Part shown: positions 19,201 through 30,281 of the stretch, piece after piece
How the letters are laid out: every line of letters starts with the position of its first letter
Numbering within the stretch: the first letter of the stretch is position 1
Source: Enoplolaimus lenunculus
Lineage: Eukaryota; Nematoda; Enoplea; Enoplida; Thoracostomopsidae
Length of the DNA: 64,000 nt
Reading direction: 5' to 3'
NCBI GenBank assembly: GCA_030248215.1
Contig: JASANG010000302.1
Span: 62,001 to 126,000, forward strand
Notes under the pieces: model-generated
Told to the model about the DNA's origin: nothing
Seen by the model: only the letters and a program-made list of their open reading frames with translations
Database searches by the model: none
Program-made: the position numbers and the translations under genes

Positions 19201-21676
19201 ATTACACGTTTATTGTTTTTTGCCGTCGAAAATCAGTGCATAAAAAAGTTGGTATTGGTTTAAAAATTGGCTGCTTGCTTTATGAAAAGAAAATTTGCAT
19301 GCAGATTGTTGTGGATTCGCTAATTTTTGCGCATTGCGCAAAGCCGGCTGAGTAGTTAACCTAGGAGTAAAAGCTTATTTATAACAGATAGGTGGTAGTA
19401 TTCTCATAATACTGGTTTATAATGTATACCAACATCTATTTTAATATTTCATTAGTCTAGAACGTTTTCTTAGTAAGTTCGGCGTATTTGCGTTCCCAGC
19501 AGATTGCAACCGGATATGAAAAATACTCGATCCGTAGGTCGAAACATTTTACCGTCTAATAAGTCTGAACCAGAGCCGAAGCTCAAGAAAAGTTAAGAAA
19601 TAAACAAATATGTTGAGTTTGCTTACTTTAATACTAAAATCGACAAAGCGTTGACTAAAATATATTTTAAGGTTTTTTGAAAATTTTCGGAAATTCAAAT
19701 TTCCAAAATTGTCCCAACGTTTAACAATAACAAAAGTCACAAAATTTTTAAAAATACGAAAAATTTGGTTTACAAAATTGCCGGAACGTCCGAGAAAATT
19801 GTTACCGGAGCCTAAGGTCGGTTTTATGTCGCAGCCGGAACCAGACATCTGGCTGTATCCTGGCCCTTGGCATCGAGAATTGGTACATATGACGGAAAAG
19901 TAGTAGCATATATACTTTTTGCAAACATAATAAATGATTGAAGCTTTCGTTTAACATTTGTTCTGGGTACTGTTTCTGTACTTTTTTAAAAAAATTAATG
20001 TCATCCGGCACCGTTCGTTGCAGTCCATCAGTATCGCACCAGAACGGACAGCGACGGACAGAAACTAACGGTCACGGACGGTACCGCTCGATTAGCATAA
20101 GCCAGACGAAACCTGCTGGTTTCTTTCAGGTAAACGATTATATGTTACTTGTGTAGTACTCAGTCGGTGTAAAACTCTTTGGAAAAAAAAGATGCTTTCC
20201 TGGTTAATCAGAGTTGCGAGCCTCCAGTCTTTGCTAAGTTTTGCGACTACGGCTCCAAAAATGTAACCCACAGGCCATCCAGCGATTTGGAATACCATTC
20301 GGTAACGCGGTAACATATTTTCTGAAATTTGGCTGTATACAGAAATTAGAAAACAAACAAAATTCATACTTAATTTTTCAACAATTCAAAATGGAAAACA
20401 TGATAGATATGTAAACAAAACTTTGTTGAATTTAAGTCTCATATTTTCGACTCGGTATAGCAGCTATAAACAGTAATAAAGGTGGGTAGCAGGGTGCAAT
20501 CGGAGGTAAAAAAATGCCGGAGCCGGAGGTCAACAAAACTTGCCGGAGGCTAAATTAGTTAGTAAAAATGATGGTTAATTAGTTAGTTTTAGTCAATATC
20601 TGCAATATGTTGTTAAGTTGTATGGTTTTACGCTAATTTTCTGCGAAATTTCGCAAATTCTTGCCTGAAAGTTGTGACAAAAGTAAAACGAAACGCGCTA
20701 AACAGATAAATTTTGAAAAATTATGCAAAGGTTCATTAATACCGAAATTGCCGGAACCTACGGCAAATATTCTACCGGGCTCGCAGCTGGCGCCGGGGGC
20801 CGATTTTCTGCCGGAGCCGGAGGCAGACCTCCGGTTGTACCCTGCTGGGTAGTCAAAATGACAAACTCCTGCAACCTGCTTGTATCAAACTGGCACGTTC
20901 AGCAGTAGGAACTAGAAACCAAACTTAAAATCTCTGCTAAATCTCGAACGTCTCAATTCACTGGTACAGACGCTATGCCGTGTCACCAACGGATGAGCGG
21001 TGTGTCACCTATTTGACAATACGGAACCTTAAACACAATTTTGGTAATTATTAATTAAAGCGAATTTAGGCACTCTACCTTGAACGAACACAGTACCACT
21101 CGATCCAGCAGCTGCAACAAAAACGCCAACAAAAAAGCGAAACGAAACAAACAATTTCCAATTTGGCGAAATTCGGCAAACGCCACCAAACACGGCGAGA
21201 CCGCACGACGAAACAACGAACATCCGCTTTCGACCAAACCTGTCCGACAGTTGACCAACAATCATTGCCCCGCATAACATACCAACCATTTGAATTGATA
21301 TCGCAAGCGCTGGTACGTACGCTAAACTGCCGATCAAATTCCACTGCATAACAATTGAATAAAACAATGGATTCGGTGCAGTGTTTTCATCGCAGACATA
21401 CTTTCTACTACCAACGCCGTTAGTAGAAGTTTCATTTTCAACTTTAAGCTTTTCCAAACTTTGATTACTATTGAATCCGCTAAGGTCGTCATACTGGGTA
21501 CAGTTTGTCAGGTTCGCTTGTGGCGCTGGTGGAATACGAGCAAACACAAGAATTCCGGTATTTGACGCTGCTAGCAGTATTCCGAGTTCAAACAAACACA
21601 ACACCAGTACTTGGTAAATACCAAAACCGCCGGCTATATCCAACATGTCTTCGTAAATCGCCGACTCTGGCTTCAT
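16221..21676 (-). CDS. SLC22-type organic ion transporter, four exons
   Basis: A major-facilitator plasma-membrane carrier for organic cations, anions or carnitine-like solutes. Exons (minus): 21676-21079, 20321-20149, 18803-18329, 16639-16221. Splices are G|GTAGAG, TTTCAG|, CAA|GTAACA, TTTAG|, A|GTGAGT and ATATAG|. Phases agree and give 554 residues, the usual family length. Visible hallmarks: N-terminal YEDMLDIAGGFGIYQ; a glycosylated first loop (NLTNCT, NQS, NET); the A-motif loop GQLSDRFGRKR after TM2; E-NMLPRYRM across the exon 1/2 junction; AESPKWLLERG after TM6; KLGRRP between TM8 and TM9; PTEVRNMGF after TM10; and the C-terminal PETRGKPLPD. The ATG at 21676 is chosen because the frame upstream has only a TTG. 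Introns hold family H, G and A elements. The end of exon 2 is uncertain: AGA|GTTTTA at 20176 is also in phase and would shorten the TM5-TM6 loop by nine residues. Substrate cannot be told from sequence. Confidence 0.88.
16651..16862. repeat. Two ~105-bp tandem copies at the 5' edge of SLC22 exon 4
   Basis: The block from 'taaccctttcgtcttttag' to 'gaccggattggctcc' (16651-16755) is repeated, diverged, at 16756-16862. Shared words include 'gacattaatg' and 'aatccggattggatttttt'. The copy nearer the exon extends the exon 4 reading frame without a stop for 17 codons, up to another possible acceptor at 16690. Confidence 0.85.
17532..17695. mobile_element. Family A MITE, perfect 8-bp TSD CTGCGGCC, in SLC22 intron 3
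   Basis: Element GGCCAATGTATTCTAAGCC...AAAGTAACATGGGCC, flanked on both sides by CTGCGGCC (17524-17531 and 17696-17703). The core has TAAGCC units on either side of GTTGCAAAAATGTGTTCC. It is a clean example of the family structure. Confidence 0.95.
18979..19197. mobile_element. Family G foldback MITE, copy 1, in SLC22 intron 2
   Basis: Nearly the whole unit is an inverted repeat. 'aaaatggtgagtcaaacta', 'gaaacaggcttttcctg' and 'acacaaactgagtcaa' return in reverse as 'ttgactcagcttgtgta', 'acaggaaaagcctatttc' and 'ctcaccattttttgcagtgta'. A second copy is at 40429-40609. Confidence 0.85.
19500..19862. mobile_element. Family H element, diverged, in SLC22 intron 2
   Basis: The ends CAGATTGCAACCGGA and TCTGGCTGTATCCTG are diverged forms of the family H termini (CAGGGTGCAACCGGA). 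The interior holds 'ttgccggaacgtccg' and 'ccggaacc' words typical of the family. Flanks do not show a clean TSD. Confidence 0.65.
20490..20844. mobile_element. Family H hAT-type MITE, TSD (G/C)TGGGTAG, in SLC22 intron 1
   Basis: Starts CAGGGTGCAATCGGAGG and ends ...CCGGTTGTACCCTG. The 8 bp before (GTGGGTAG) and after (CTGGGTAG) differ at one position. The interior repeats GCCGGAGCCGGAGG. CAG...CTG ends plus an 8-bp TSD indicate the hAT superfamily. Confidence 0.88.
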
Positions 21677-21709
21677 TTTGAACCGAAGATAAGTGCACCG
21701 ATCAGGCAA

Positions 21710-22138
21710 AATGATTTAGTAACTTGAGAGTTCTAATCAGCCGGTTTAATCTCTAAAAATACTGACCATTAATAGCAGACCGCTGTGAGCACAGCCAACT
21801 CTCAACGGCGTTGCCAGAATTTCACTTTGGCAGGCTATAGGGCTTACGTAAACGTCTAACGCAAACGATCAAAGGTGAGTGAAAAAATTATCTCCTAGGA
21901 TCGGACGGTTTAATATTTAATAGGCTGTGAAATGATTTGCATTTCGTCTTCAAAAATTTCCATAAACAGAGACGATATAATTCCTATCTCTTTATGTTGT
22001 ATGTGCCACCGGTAAAGAGTGCGGTCAAACCTGCCTGAAACCGTTTCGGTCGCATCAGTAAAGTTACAACACTATTTTATAATGAAGCCAGCGGTATGAT
22101 ACTTCATAATAGCAATGAAAAGATGATTTTGAAACTTT
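21710..22138. other. SLC22 5' flank
   Basis: No gene. This should contain the promoter and 5' UTR of the transporter, but no TATA box or initiator that I would defend. A 5' non-coding exon cannot be excluded. Confidence 0.5.
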
Positions 22139-22332
22139 GGCCAATGTAAACAACATGAGCGGAACAGTATTATAAGCGTATTCCTATGCCTAAGCCTAAG
22201 TTTAAGCCTAAGCGTAAGAATGAGCATATTCCTAAGCCTAAGCCTAAACCAGGCAAAAAATTAGTCTAAACCTTAAGCTTACTCTATTCTATTCCCACAC
22301 AAAAACGTTCCGCCCCTGATCTTTACATGGGC
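22139..22332. mobile_element. Family B MITE with TTAGGC core, copy 6
   Basis: Starts GGCCAATGTAAACAACATGA and ends ...CGCCCCTGATCTTTACATGGGC. Flanking AAACTTT/TAACTTT fits an eroded 8-bp TSD. The core is TAAGCC units split by GTAAGAATGAGC. Confidence 0.87.
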
Positions 22333-22367
22333 TAACTTTCCTATTCATTTCACAATTTGAAAAACGT

Positions 22368-22510
22368 TCAAATTGGGGCCCATGATCTTTACAAGGGACG
22401 TCCAGGTTTCTGGTTCATTTGATAATTTCAATAGTTTTACCATTCAAATTGGGGCCCACGTCTCTGTAAGGGACGTCCAGGTTTCTGGTGGGTCCATAAA
22501 AGAAAATTGG
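22368..22510. repeat. Two tandem copies of a family A left end
   Basis: 'caaattggggcccatgatct...gacgtccaggtttctgg' is followed about 75 bp later by 'caaattggggcccacgtctc...gacgtccaggtttctgg'. Both are the left terminal region of family A. The first resembles family B just after the terminus, so it may be a recombinant. Confidence 0.7.
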
Positions 22511-22515
22511 TATCG

Positions 22516-23155
22516 TGTGAAATATTTTGTAGTGTCTGCAGCCAGGTTACTGGCCAAGGAACGTAAAAGTTAGAGTTTTGAAATACTTTACCGTAAGGAA
22601 AATTTCATTTTGATTCAGAGGTTGTTGCTACGGGAAATTAGCAGTTTTCTGTTAGTGACTGACGCCTGTTGAACCACTAAAGCCAACATTGAAGAAAAAT
22701 GTTTCGACTCGTTCACATTCTAAATTATCTGGCACTAACAACCAAGACACCTCTAAGAACAGAAGCGTTTATTCGCTAATGGCTACCATAATATTTGTAG
22801 TTCGACTTATATGTTTCTTTGCATTTGTATTTTTACAAACGCAAAGTCGACTTCGAAACGAAACTTTCAGTTACACGGGCTTCGCTTGAACTTCAGCAAA
22901 TTCGACTGAAGGAATCCGGTGGCAATAGAGGTTGGGACTGTTTACTTTAACACCTAAACGCTGATCGTAATGGTTTGATTATAGATTGTAAACACTTGAA
23001 ATTAAATTTATCAAACACACAAAGTATATTTTATCGCAACAGCTTCTAAACGTAAAACCAGGTGCTCGCTGATACGAGATGAACAAAAAATTTGTGTCAA
23101 GAAAAAAGGCTTTGCTTTAAAAGGGCTCGTAATTTTTAGCAGTGTAAAGGTGCAA
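22516..23155. other. No gene or repeat recognised
   Basis: AT-rich DNA with short chance frames only. Confidence 0.5.
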
Positions 23156-23159
23156 TTAA

Positions 23160-23422
23160 CCCCTTCTCACATTGAGTTGGCTATAGGCAACTCAGCGCAG
23201 TGTATATACGTTAAATAGTATATATCGCACCGTGTTTAACAATTGCAACACGTATACATAGTACTAAATCACCACAAGACGTGAGAGCCCCCTCGGGCTC
23301 GAGCGTCAAGCTCTTATAGCTGAGTGGTGATGGTGTACGCCTCCCACTCCAGTTACTGGAGTTCGAATTCTAGCATAAACATAGGTGTCAGGGGAAATAG
23401 AAAATATTCATGTGAGAAAGGG
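23160..23422 (+). mobile_element. Family D MITE: TTAA TSD with tRNA-like insert, copy 1
   Basis: Flanked by TTAA on both sides (23156-23159, 23423-23426), with termini CCCCTTCTCACATTG and CATGTGAGAAAGGG. TTAA targets are diagnostic of piggyBac-type transposition. The inner part (about 23310-23380) looks like tRNA: an A-box TAGCTGAGTGGT and, about 45 bases later, a B-box GAGTTCGAATTC. It could therefore carry a Pol III promoter. Copies: 28117-28378 and, reversed, 35029-35289. Confidence 0.88.
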
Positions 23423-23466
23423 TTAAGTTTCAGCAAATATCGATCAACTGTCTTCATAAGTTTCGT

Positions 23467-23701
23467 GGCCAATGTATAGAACACGGCCGGAACTGTAGTA
23501 TAAGCATATTTATAAGCCTAAGCCTAAGCGTAAGCCTAAGCGTAAGCGTAAGAATGAGCCTATACCTAAGCGTAAGCGTAAGAATGAGCTTATACCTAAG
23601 CCTAAGCGTAAGCCTAAGCAAAAAAAATTAGCTCAAAGCTTAAGCTTACTCTATTACAGTCCCGCCGGAAAACGTTCCTCCCTTGTTTTATATATGGACC
23701 G
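23467..23701. mobile_element. Family B MITE, GGCCGG subfamily, copy 7
   Basis: Starts GGCCAATGTATAGAACACGG and ends ...GTTTTATATATGGACC. It shares the CGGCCGGAAC variant with 15928-16131. The core has about a dozen TAAGC(C/G) units with two AGAATGAG interruptions. It begins only 40 bp after the family D copy. Confidence 0.83.
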
Positions 23702-23789
23702 GTTTCATGTTCGATGGGCGCTTTTGCTGTTCGTTCTGGTCGGTTTCTTCGTGGAAATCAATGAGAGCAAGAGATCGGTAATTGTACGT

Positions 23790-23991
23790 GCCCATGTATA
23801 GATCAGAGGCGCAACGTTTTTTCTGTGAGACTACAGTAGAGTAACCTTAAGGTTTAAATTAATTTTTTGGCTTGGCTTAGGCTTAGGCTTAGGCTTTAGG
23901 AATATGCTCATTATTCGCGTAGGCTCAAGCTTAGGCTTAAGCTTAGGAATATGCTTATAATACCGCTCCGCCCCTGTTCTTAGCAGCGGCC
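23790..23991. mobile_element. Family B MITE, 8-bp TSD ATTGTACG, copy 8
   Basis: Left flank ATTGTACG then TGCCCATGTATAGATCAG; right end ...CAGCGGCC then ATTGTACG. The 8-bp TSD matches what is seen in family A. The core is TTAGGC with AATATGCTCATTATTCGC inside. Confidence 0.88.
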
Positions 23992-24263
23992 ATTGTACGC
24001 GAGTTTATCCTACGAGGTCTTTGGGCATGAAGTCTGTAACGATGCTCCACGCTATTCAATGTGCAGCTGGGTACAAACGGATATTTGGCTTCGGCTTTGG
24101 CATAAGATCGATCTCCGGTCCGACGGTAGAATTTTCTATTGAGGTCCAGCAATTTGGGTCTCGCGAAACTTCGAATTTTTATGTTTTGCCAGCCACAGAA
24201 GTAGGATTACTTCAGCTTAACCATATTCGCTATGACCGTATTTATGGGTCATCCACGTAATAC

Positions 24264-24450
24264 TGTCTACGCTACTGTAAAAAAATTGTCCACACCCCTG
24301 GTTTCAAGGGCTGGACAAAACGACATTGTTCTTACGATGTTAAGACTTTACACAAGGTGTACCTAGCTAGTTCGTTTTGGCAGTAGTCCCTTCGAAGGGA
24401 CTAAGGACAAATTAGACACTGTCTGGACACAGTGTCTGACATCATAACTA
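24264..24450. repeat. Palindrome-rich stretch
   Basis: Contains a perfect palindrome AGTCCCTTCGAAGGGACT (24385-24402) and, shortly after, AGACACTGT/ACAGTGTCT around a 6-base loop. The motif TCCGAAGGGACT recurs at about 58491 inside the 3-kb element, so this may be a relic of a related insertion. No ends were identified. Confidence 0.5.
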
Positions 24451-24881
24451 ATAGTTATATAAAAGATAACACTCTTGGGTATGGGTCATATGACCGACAA
24501 AAAGGCTTAGGTCTGGGTGGCCCGCTTTGAATCCGTCCGTGCTTGTTTATCTTCTATCCTGTGAAATTGTGACCTTAATGGCAAAAAACTGATTCTAAAG
24601 CTGTCTTTTCGGTTAAAAAATTCCTCTTGTGGGCATATAATTGAGTTTCTAAAACTTACCGCGTGTGGTCATCATCAAAGTAGCCCCGCAGCCGACCTTA
24701 TTTACGCATACGCATAACAAAGAGGCCGGCCGAATGGTTTAGAAAGGTACTATGCGATCCACCGGGGTCTGTTGTTCACCAAGGCCCGTTGGGTCCATAG
24801 AAGCCCAATTCAAGAAAAAACACAATAAATCTAGTCGAACATATGAGTACTCCTGCAGATTTGATGTTTGAGAGGTTTTTG

Positions 24882-24985
24882 GGCTCATGTTACTTTAAGG
24901 AGCGTACAGGTTTCTGGTTGGTCTATAACCTTAGGTTTAGGAATACGCTTAATCTACTGTTATGCCTCTTAAAGTACCATTGGCC
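24882..24985. mobile_element. Family A MITE, short internal-deletion copy
   Basis: GGCTCATGTTACTTTAAGG...CTTAAAGTACCATTGGCC, only 104 bp, missing most of the TTAGGC core. The flanks GGTTTTTG and GGTTTTGC fit an eroded 8-bp TSD. Confidence 0.82.
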
Positions 24986-25440
24986 GGTTTTGCGATGATA
25001 AGAATTTAGACTGATTTTTTTCAACGGATTTGATCAAAAACTTTACTGAGTCATTCGGTGTACGGCCCCTTTGAGGGCGCGAGGCCAATTCCAGCGGTGG
25101 TTCAGGGTGCTTGGAGTCTGCAAATTGTTATGTACGTTCGTAATGTGTTTTGATGGTTATATTTTAATATAATTTAAGATTTTGATAAAATGACATAACC
25201 TTTAATGCTTTAAGGATATACTGTATATAATCAATCAATCCTTATAGGTTTGACTTCCGATTATTTTGAGAATATTCTCACGGTCATTTAGGATATTGAA
25301 TCAGTATATACGATATTTTGTTACATTTAGAACACAATATTTAGATGTGTTTACCAAACTCACAAAACGTTTCGAAGCAAACATTAAAATAGTGGCGCCG
25401 CGGTTTTTGAGTCATGATGGCACAGGCTCTTGCATACCGT
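24986..25440. other. No gene or repeat recognised
   Basis: AT-rich intergenic DNA with nothing I can support. Confidence 0.5.
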
Positions 25441-25640
25441 GGTCCATGTAAAGATCACGGGCGGAAAGTTTTTCTGTGGGACTGCAATATAGTAAGCTTA
25501 AGCTTTATACTAATTTTTTTGCTTGACTTAGGCTTAGGCTCAGGTTCATTCTTAGGCTTAGGCTTAGGAATAAACTCATTCTTATGTGAAGGCTTACGCT
25601 TAGGCTTAGGAATATATTCAAAATGAAGGCTTATAGCATT
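25441..25640. mobile_element. Family B MITE, right end lost, copy 9
   Basis: The left end GTCCATGTAAAGATCACGGG and the inner 'tttttctgtgggactgcaat' match family B. TTAGGC units follow to about 25615. The right terminal repeat is missing. Confidence 0.78.
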
Positions 25641-26632
25641 AGGCATTAAACGTTTTCCTGAATCTAAGCATAAACCATAAATGTGGGGAAATTATGCAAG
25701 AACCATGGAGGCACCAATAATGTTATTCGAAAAGTAACCTAAACAGCGACGGACAACGGTACACCTTAAATAAACCGAGTGTGAAGATCAGCTATACTTT
25801 TCACCTAAGACATTAATTAAAGTTCCCACGATGGGTATCAGTCAAAATCTCCCTGGAGTCATTTCAAATGGTCGAAAAGCCACAAATGGACCAATGTATG
25901 GAAATGGATTCGGTACGACTTGGCTGCACGAATCAACAAAATGGTGTCCATGAAGATACACCGTCTTAGAGGAACAGCTAAAAAAACCGCGCAGAACATG
26001 AATAGAGATGGGAGTATTATCAGAAGAGTATTTAATCAGAGTTGCGTTGGCATGATCGCTTTTATGAACCACTCGAAAACTGATGTTTTCAGATCAGACA
26101 AAAGCAAGCAATCTTGGTTGCTGTTACCTGTTTTATACTTTAGCAGAAGTATTTGATTATTAATATTCAATATAACTGCATTTTAATGAATTCTTAATCA
26201 TTTTCTCACAATGTTTTCATAATTTAATTTTGTTTAGTCATCTGTTGAGGTCATGATTATAGGTAAGTTTAGTTTAGATTGAGGGATTTCTATTGAATTC
26301 TTAGCACGAACTCGGTGTCGAAATTAAAACAAAAGGTTACAAGGTCATGTTCTCACATGAATGCCCTTAAACGTCCAAGATTATGCAGTAGTATTCTCAT
26401 GAATGCTTGCAATTGTGTAATAATTAAATCGCACTTTGGCAGTTACCGATTTTTCAATCATCTTCAACATAAGGTTACGATAGGTCAATAATGAATAGAT
26501 TAAATTCGAGTATTTAAATGTTTGTATTTGTTGGCGTGCACTGGGAACATTGCTATTAAAGAAATATTGAAATCAAAACATTTTAATGCTATTTTAAACT
26601 TTGGTTCACGGAAGAAGCTTGGCATTACGGAG
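25641..26632. other. No gene recognised
   Basis: Short overlapping frames on both strands at about 25840-26150 contain no motif I can name. No repeat ends are seen. Confidence 0.45.
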
Positions 26633-26640
26633 GCAAACGC

Positions 26641-26987
26641 CAGGGTGCAACGCGGAACCCGATTATATCGGAATAGGAACAGCAAATTTATACCGGGATC
26701 GGAACTACAAATTTTGTGACTATTAAACAGGTATAATATTGATTTAGGGTGTCTGTTGGCCGGCAACATTCTTTGGTTCTGTTAAACTAAACTACATTCA
26801 ATTATTGACAAGTTAACTCATCGAAAACAGTTTAATAGACAAATGAGGCAGAATTTTTATACAACATATCACAAGTAGGCCAAAAATTAAAATGTGAAAA
26901 TTCCGATTGATTGTGCAATCGAAATCGGAAACGGAGCTCGTTTTGAATCAGAATTCTAATCGGAATCAAAATTCCTACTGCACCCTG
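26641..26987. mobile_element. Family H hAT-type MITE, copy near 26.8 kb
   Basis: Starts CAGGGTGCAACGCGGAAC and ends ...ATTCCTACTGCACCCTG. The flanks GCAAACGC and GCAAATAC agree at 6 of 8 positions, an aged 8-bp TSD. The interior contains GAATCGGAATC-type words. Confidence 0.85.
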
Positions 26988-27052
26988 GCAAATACATATG
27001 TAATGAAATTAAATGCCAATGCAGCGTTTCAGTTAAATTAAAATTTTCCCTA

Positions 27053-27362
27053 CTATAAAGCCCCATTCATATGAGCAATTTTTTTGCGACGAGAACTCGC
27101 AGCTGCAACTTTCAAGAAATACTTGAAGCTGGAAGTATATTCGTAGAGACGTTAAAATTGACCAATCAAACTGCAGGTGCAAGAAATTCAAGCCACTTGC
27201 AACTGCGTTCACAGGTGCGAATTAAACCCAATTGCATAAATTCCAGCGAATAATTTCCAGCTGCAAGAACTTCAAAGCAGCTTTGTGACCAAGCTTCCGC
27301 ACGCAAGTTGTATGTGCAAGTTTTTGCTGCAAAAACTTGCACGTGTGAATAGAGCTTTATGT
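27053..27362. mobile_element. Family M foldback MITE (single copy here)
   Basis: The ends TATAAAGCCCCATTCATATG and ...GTGTGAATAGAGCTTTATG form an inverted repeat with TA outside both. The interior is rich in GCAAGTTTTTGC and TTGCAGCTG in both orientations, so it folds back. No coding capacity. Confidence 0.72.
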
Positions 27363-27474
27363 AAGCATGTGAGACATGCTTGTCCTAGTGCATATGCAGT
27401 AAATGCAATGCACATTGTGTTGTACAGTCGACACATATAGTCGACGAAACATGCAGTTGGAGAGGCGGGCTACG

Positions 27475-27650
27475 TGGCGCAGTGGTAGAGTGCTCGCTTA
27501 AGGATCCAAAGGCTGAGAGTTCGACCCCCGCTCGAGCCCGCTCTTCCAGCTGCTTAGTAGAAAGGTCTGATGTCCCGGTTCCTACCTAGACTGACGCTTT
27601 ACACGTCAATCTAACTTTTTGAATAAAGGGATGAAATTAAATTTAATATT
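27475..27650 (+). mobile_element. tRNA-derived SINE
   Basis: A tRNA-like head with acceptor-type ends GGGCTAC.../...GAGCCC, A-box TGGCGCAGTGGT and B-box GAGTTCGACCCC (27480-27550). An unrelated body follows, and then a tail ending TGAATAAAGGGATGAAATT. The anticodon stem is not convincing, so it is called a SINE and not a tRNA gene. The tail type suggests a partner LINE but no matching LINE is in the window. Confidence 0.7.
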
Positions 27651-28116
27651 CGCTACAGGGAAACCGGCTTACACTTCTCGCTTTGGCTTAGGCCGCGGCT
27701 TAACTTCCTTCAAAGTTGACGTAAGTGTATAAAAGCCGAGGAAATTTTACTTTGTATATCTTCGAGTACCCGTTTCCGGGTTGCACAGATATAAAAATTA
27801 TGTGTATACGGTGTTCATTTCCTTTATAATTTTATTTCTTTAAAGAAATAGGGTCCATCAATAAATACATCGTGAATAAAATAAAGCACCAGTTGAGTAA
27901 ACAGAAATTATGTTGGCTTCCAACTTATCGCGGCTACAGTAAACACAACCAGCAGGAACGTCTTGTATATCCAATCACTGATGAATTACGAAACTTAGTA
28001 AATCAGCTACTTGCGCGACATTCGTTCTAGGAGGCGTGAAAAACACCAATTTCTTACGGTTTTCCGCCAGGTGTTGCTTGTTGTCGCTGTTACCAAAATT
28101 ATTTGCTAAAAATTAA

Positions 28117-28378
28117 CCCCTTCTCACATTGTGTTGGCTGTAAGCAACTCAGCGCAGTGTATATACGTTAAATACTATATATCGCACCGTGTTTAACAAT
28201 TTCGACACGTATACATAGTACTAAATCACCACAAGACGTGAGAGCCCCCTCGCGCTCGAGGGTCAAGCTCCTATAGCTGAGTGGTGATTGTATACGCCTC
28301 CCACTCCAGTCACTGACGTTCGAATCCTAGCAAAAAGTAAGTCTCAGGAGAAATAGAAAATATTCATGTGAGAAAGTG
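28117..28378 (+). mobile_element. Family D MITE: TTAA TSD with tRNA-like insert, copy 2
   Basis: TTAA at 28113-28116 and 28379-28382 flanks termini CCCCTTCTCACATTG and CATGTGAGAAAGTG. The tRNA-like part has CTATAGCTGAGTGGTG and GACGTTCGAATCCTAG. It is nearly identical to the copy at 23160. Confidence 0.9.
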
Positions 28379-28382
28379 TTAA

Positions 28383-29404
28383 TATATTTTTAAAGAGTCA
28401 TTGGAAATATAACAAACTAATTTCAATTCATAGCTTTTTTACGTGCGACTTCATATATTAATGCATTTTCGGACCACGGCGAAACACGAAAGTTGTCTCG
28501 TTATCCATTACGGTTTGTAACTTAACGTAGTTGCAGTGTAATAAGCGGTGCGTGGCTCGAGTCAAACATTCTTGTTCTATTGCGAGCGAAGCGACCGAAA
28601 AGCAACACATTATTATCTTTAATTCTAGTACAAAATTCAGCTTGTGGGCCTTTGTGGGCATATTTTTATTTTGGAGCTACAACAGAGTATAGGAAAGCTT
28701 CGTGAGGATTTAGGGTGAGTCTTGAACAATTCGAGTGCGAGAAACTATTGCTTTGTTTCAGTATTAAATCCCGCCGTAAGAGTTTCAAACCGTTTTTTTC
28801 TGTGAACTAATGGGGGGCATAATGGTACTTAAAATGGTCGAATCCTAAACAGTGTTATTTTGCCAACTTCCGAAAAAATGTGACAGACAAGATGCTCCAG
28901 TAAAGTGAAGTATATATTTACATTAACTGTGCAGTAAACGCGAAAGCTTTTTTCACTTTTCATTACCACTCAATGAAATTGTTTATGTCATTCACTGGTA
29001 AAATTATCAACGATACCAGGATAAATGCTCTTTATCAGCATTTGCTTTAATCGTTTTTGTGTCTTTCTGCACCTCAACAATACCGGAGCAGACAGAAGTG
29101 GGGGCTTTCTCAATTTTTATGGTGATAGCACCCACCGTGGAAGTGGATTCAAAATTTCTCAGTGATTGATCTGAGGCTTTCCGAGCTCACGCTTGTGTTA
29201 AATAGATGTAAGGACACCCTTCCAAAAACAGTTTTACACAAAAGTTGCAAAATTCGTGAACTTAGAAAATAAACATACGCACTGGCTTAAAATAAACAAA
29301 AATATTTAAATCCTCTAGCAAAAAAACTTGTAATACAGAGTTTGAGATGATGCAAAATAACATACTTATATATTGCTTGGTGTCAAAATACGCATACAAA
29401 TGTT
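28383..29404. other. No gene or repeat recognised
   Basis: About 1 kb of AT-rich DNA with chance frames only. Confidence 0.5.
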
Positions 29405-29601
29405 GACCTATGTTACTTTAAATGGCGTCCAGGTTTCTGGCGGGTCTAGAAAAGAGTAGGTTTAGATTCTAGATTACTTTTTTTGCCTAGGCTTCGGTTT
29501 AAACTTAGGCTTAGGCTTTGGAACACATTTTTGCAACGCTTAAGCTGAGGCTTAAGGATACGCTTAATGTACTGTTTACGCCCCTTAAAGGAACATTGGC
29601 C
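29405..29601. mobile_element. Family A MITE, near-perfect TSD
   Basis: GACCTATGTTACTTTAAATGG...CTTAAAGGAACATTGGCC, flanked by CAAATGTT and CAAATTTT (7 of 8). It carries the full family A layout: the left block 'gtccaggtttctgg', a TTAGGC core split by AACACATTTTTGCAACGC, and the right block 'cttaatgtactgtttacgcc'. Confidence 0.9.
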
Positions 29602-30281
29602 CAAATTTTTATAGTTTATTCCGGGGTTTAAAACCTTGCAATAGAACCCTAAAATTACTGTAAAGTGCCATTTGGCCAAAACTGTAAACCATGGTTTGCG
29701 TTAACAAAATGGAAAACTTTTACAAGATTTTGCTCAGTCGATTCAAAGGTCATATTGAAGCAATACCGTCACTAAGTGATTGAAACCCGCTGTTTGAGAA
29801 ACGATTCCAAGTGTTCTTCCAAATGTTGAATCACACCGCGAACATATTCAAGTTTTATTTTGCGGCAAAACCATTTGTAAATTTCGACTACAGATGTGTT
29901 TAATTGCAATTTGCTGCAGTACTCAAAGCAATCTGTTGCAGTTATAAAAGACAACAGAAAAACGAGGTCAGATTATGCAAGCTTGTGATGCTTAAATGGT
30001 GTTTAGTTACGAGGATACGTTGTGTAAATCAGCACATTTATGGCGTACATCTGTGTTTTAAATTTTGCGTCAAAATGTGTTTCTACTTATAGGTTACTTT
30101 CATGTACTAAACTACTCTGAAATATATTCGTCTAAAATTCAACAGTCACAAAGCTACGCGAAACTAAATAATAACCAAAGCGTGCATGATTATAAACATG
30201 GCTTTCAAGTAAGGTTTACATGCATTACTTGTTGTCTATTTATGATATTTGTTAATATATACTACCAAGAGTGCATAATAC
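29602..30281. other. No gene or repeat recognised
   Basis: AT-rich; short frames without motifs. Confidence 0.5.

Noticed and set aside
21677-21709. Translation start of the SLC22 gene at 21709
   Set aside because: The codon there is TTG; the first ATG in frame is at 21676 and sits at the usual distance from the conserved GGFGIYQ.
23310-23385. tRNA gene inside the family D element
   Set aside because: A- and B-boxes are present but the acceptor stem does not pair and the anticodon stem is poor; the sequence recurs only as part of the MITE.
25842-26156. Overlapping 76-78 codon frames with an LHGHHF word, suggestive of a copper oxidase
   Set aside because: A single short word; no other multicopper-oxidase motif, no splice partners, and the opposite strand is equally open.
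27478-27550. Functional tRNA gene
   Set aside because: Acceptor ends pair partly, but the anticodon arm does not fold and the sequence continues into a SINE body and tail.
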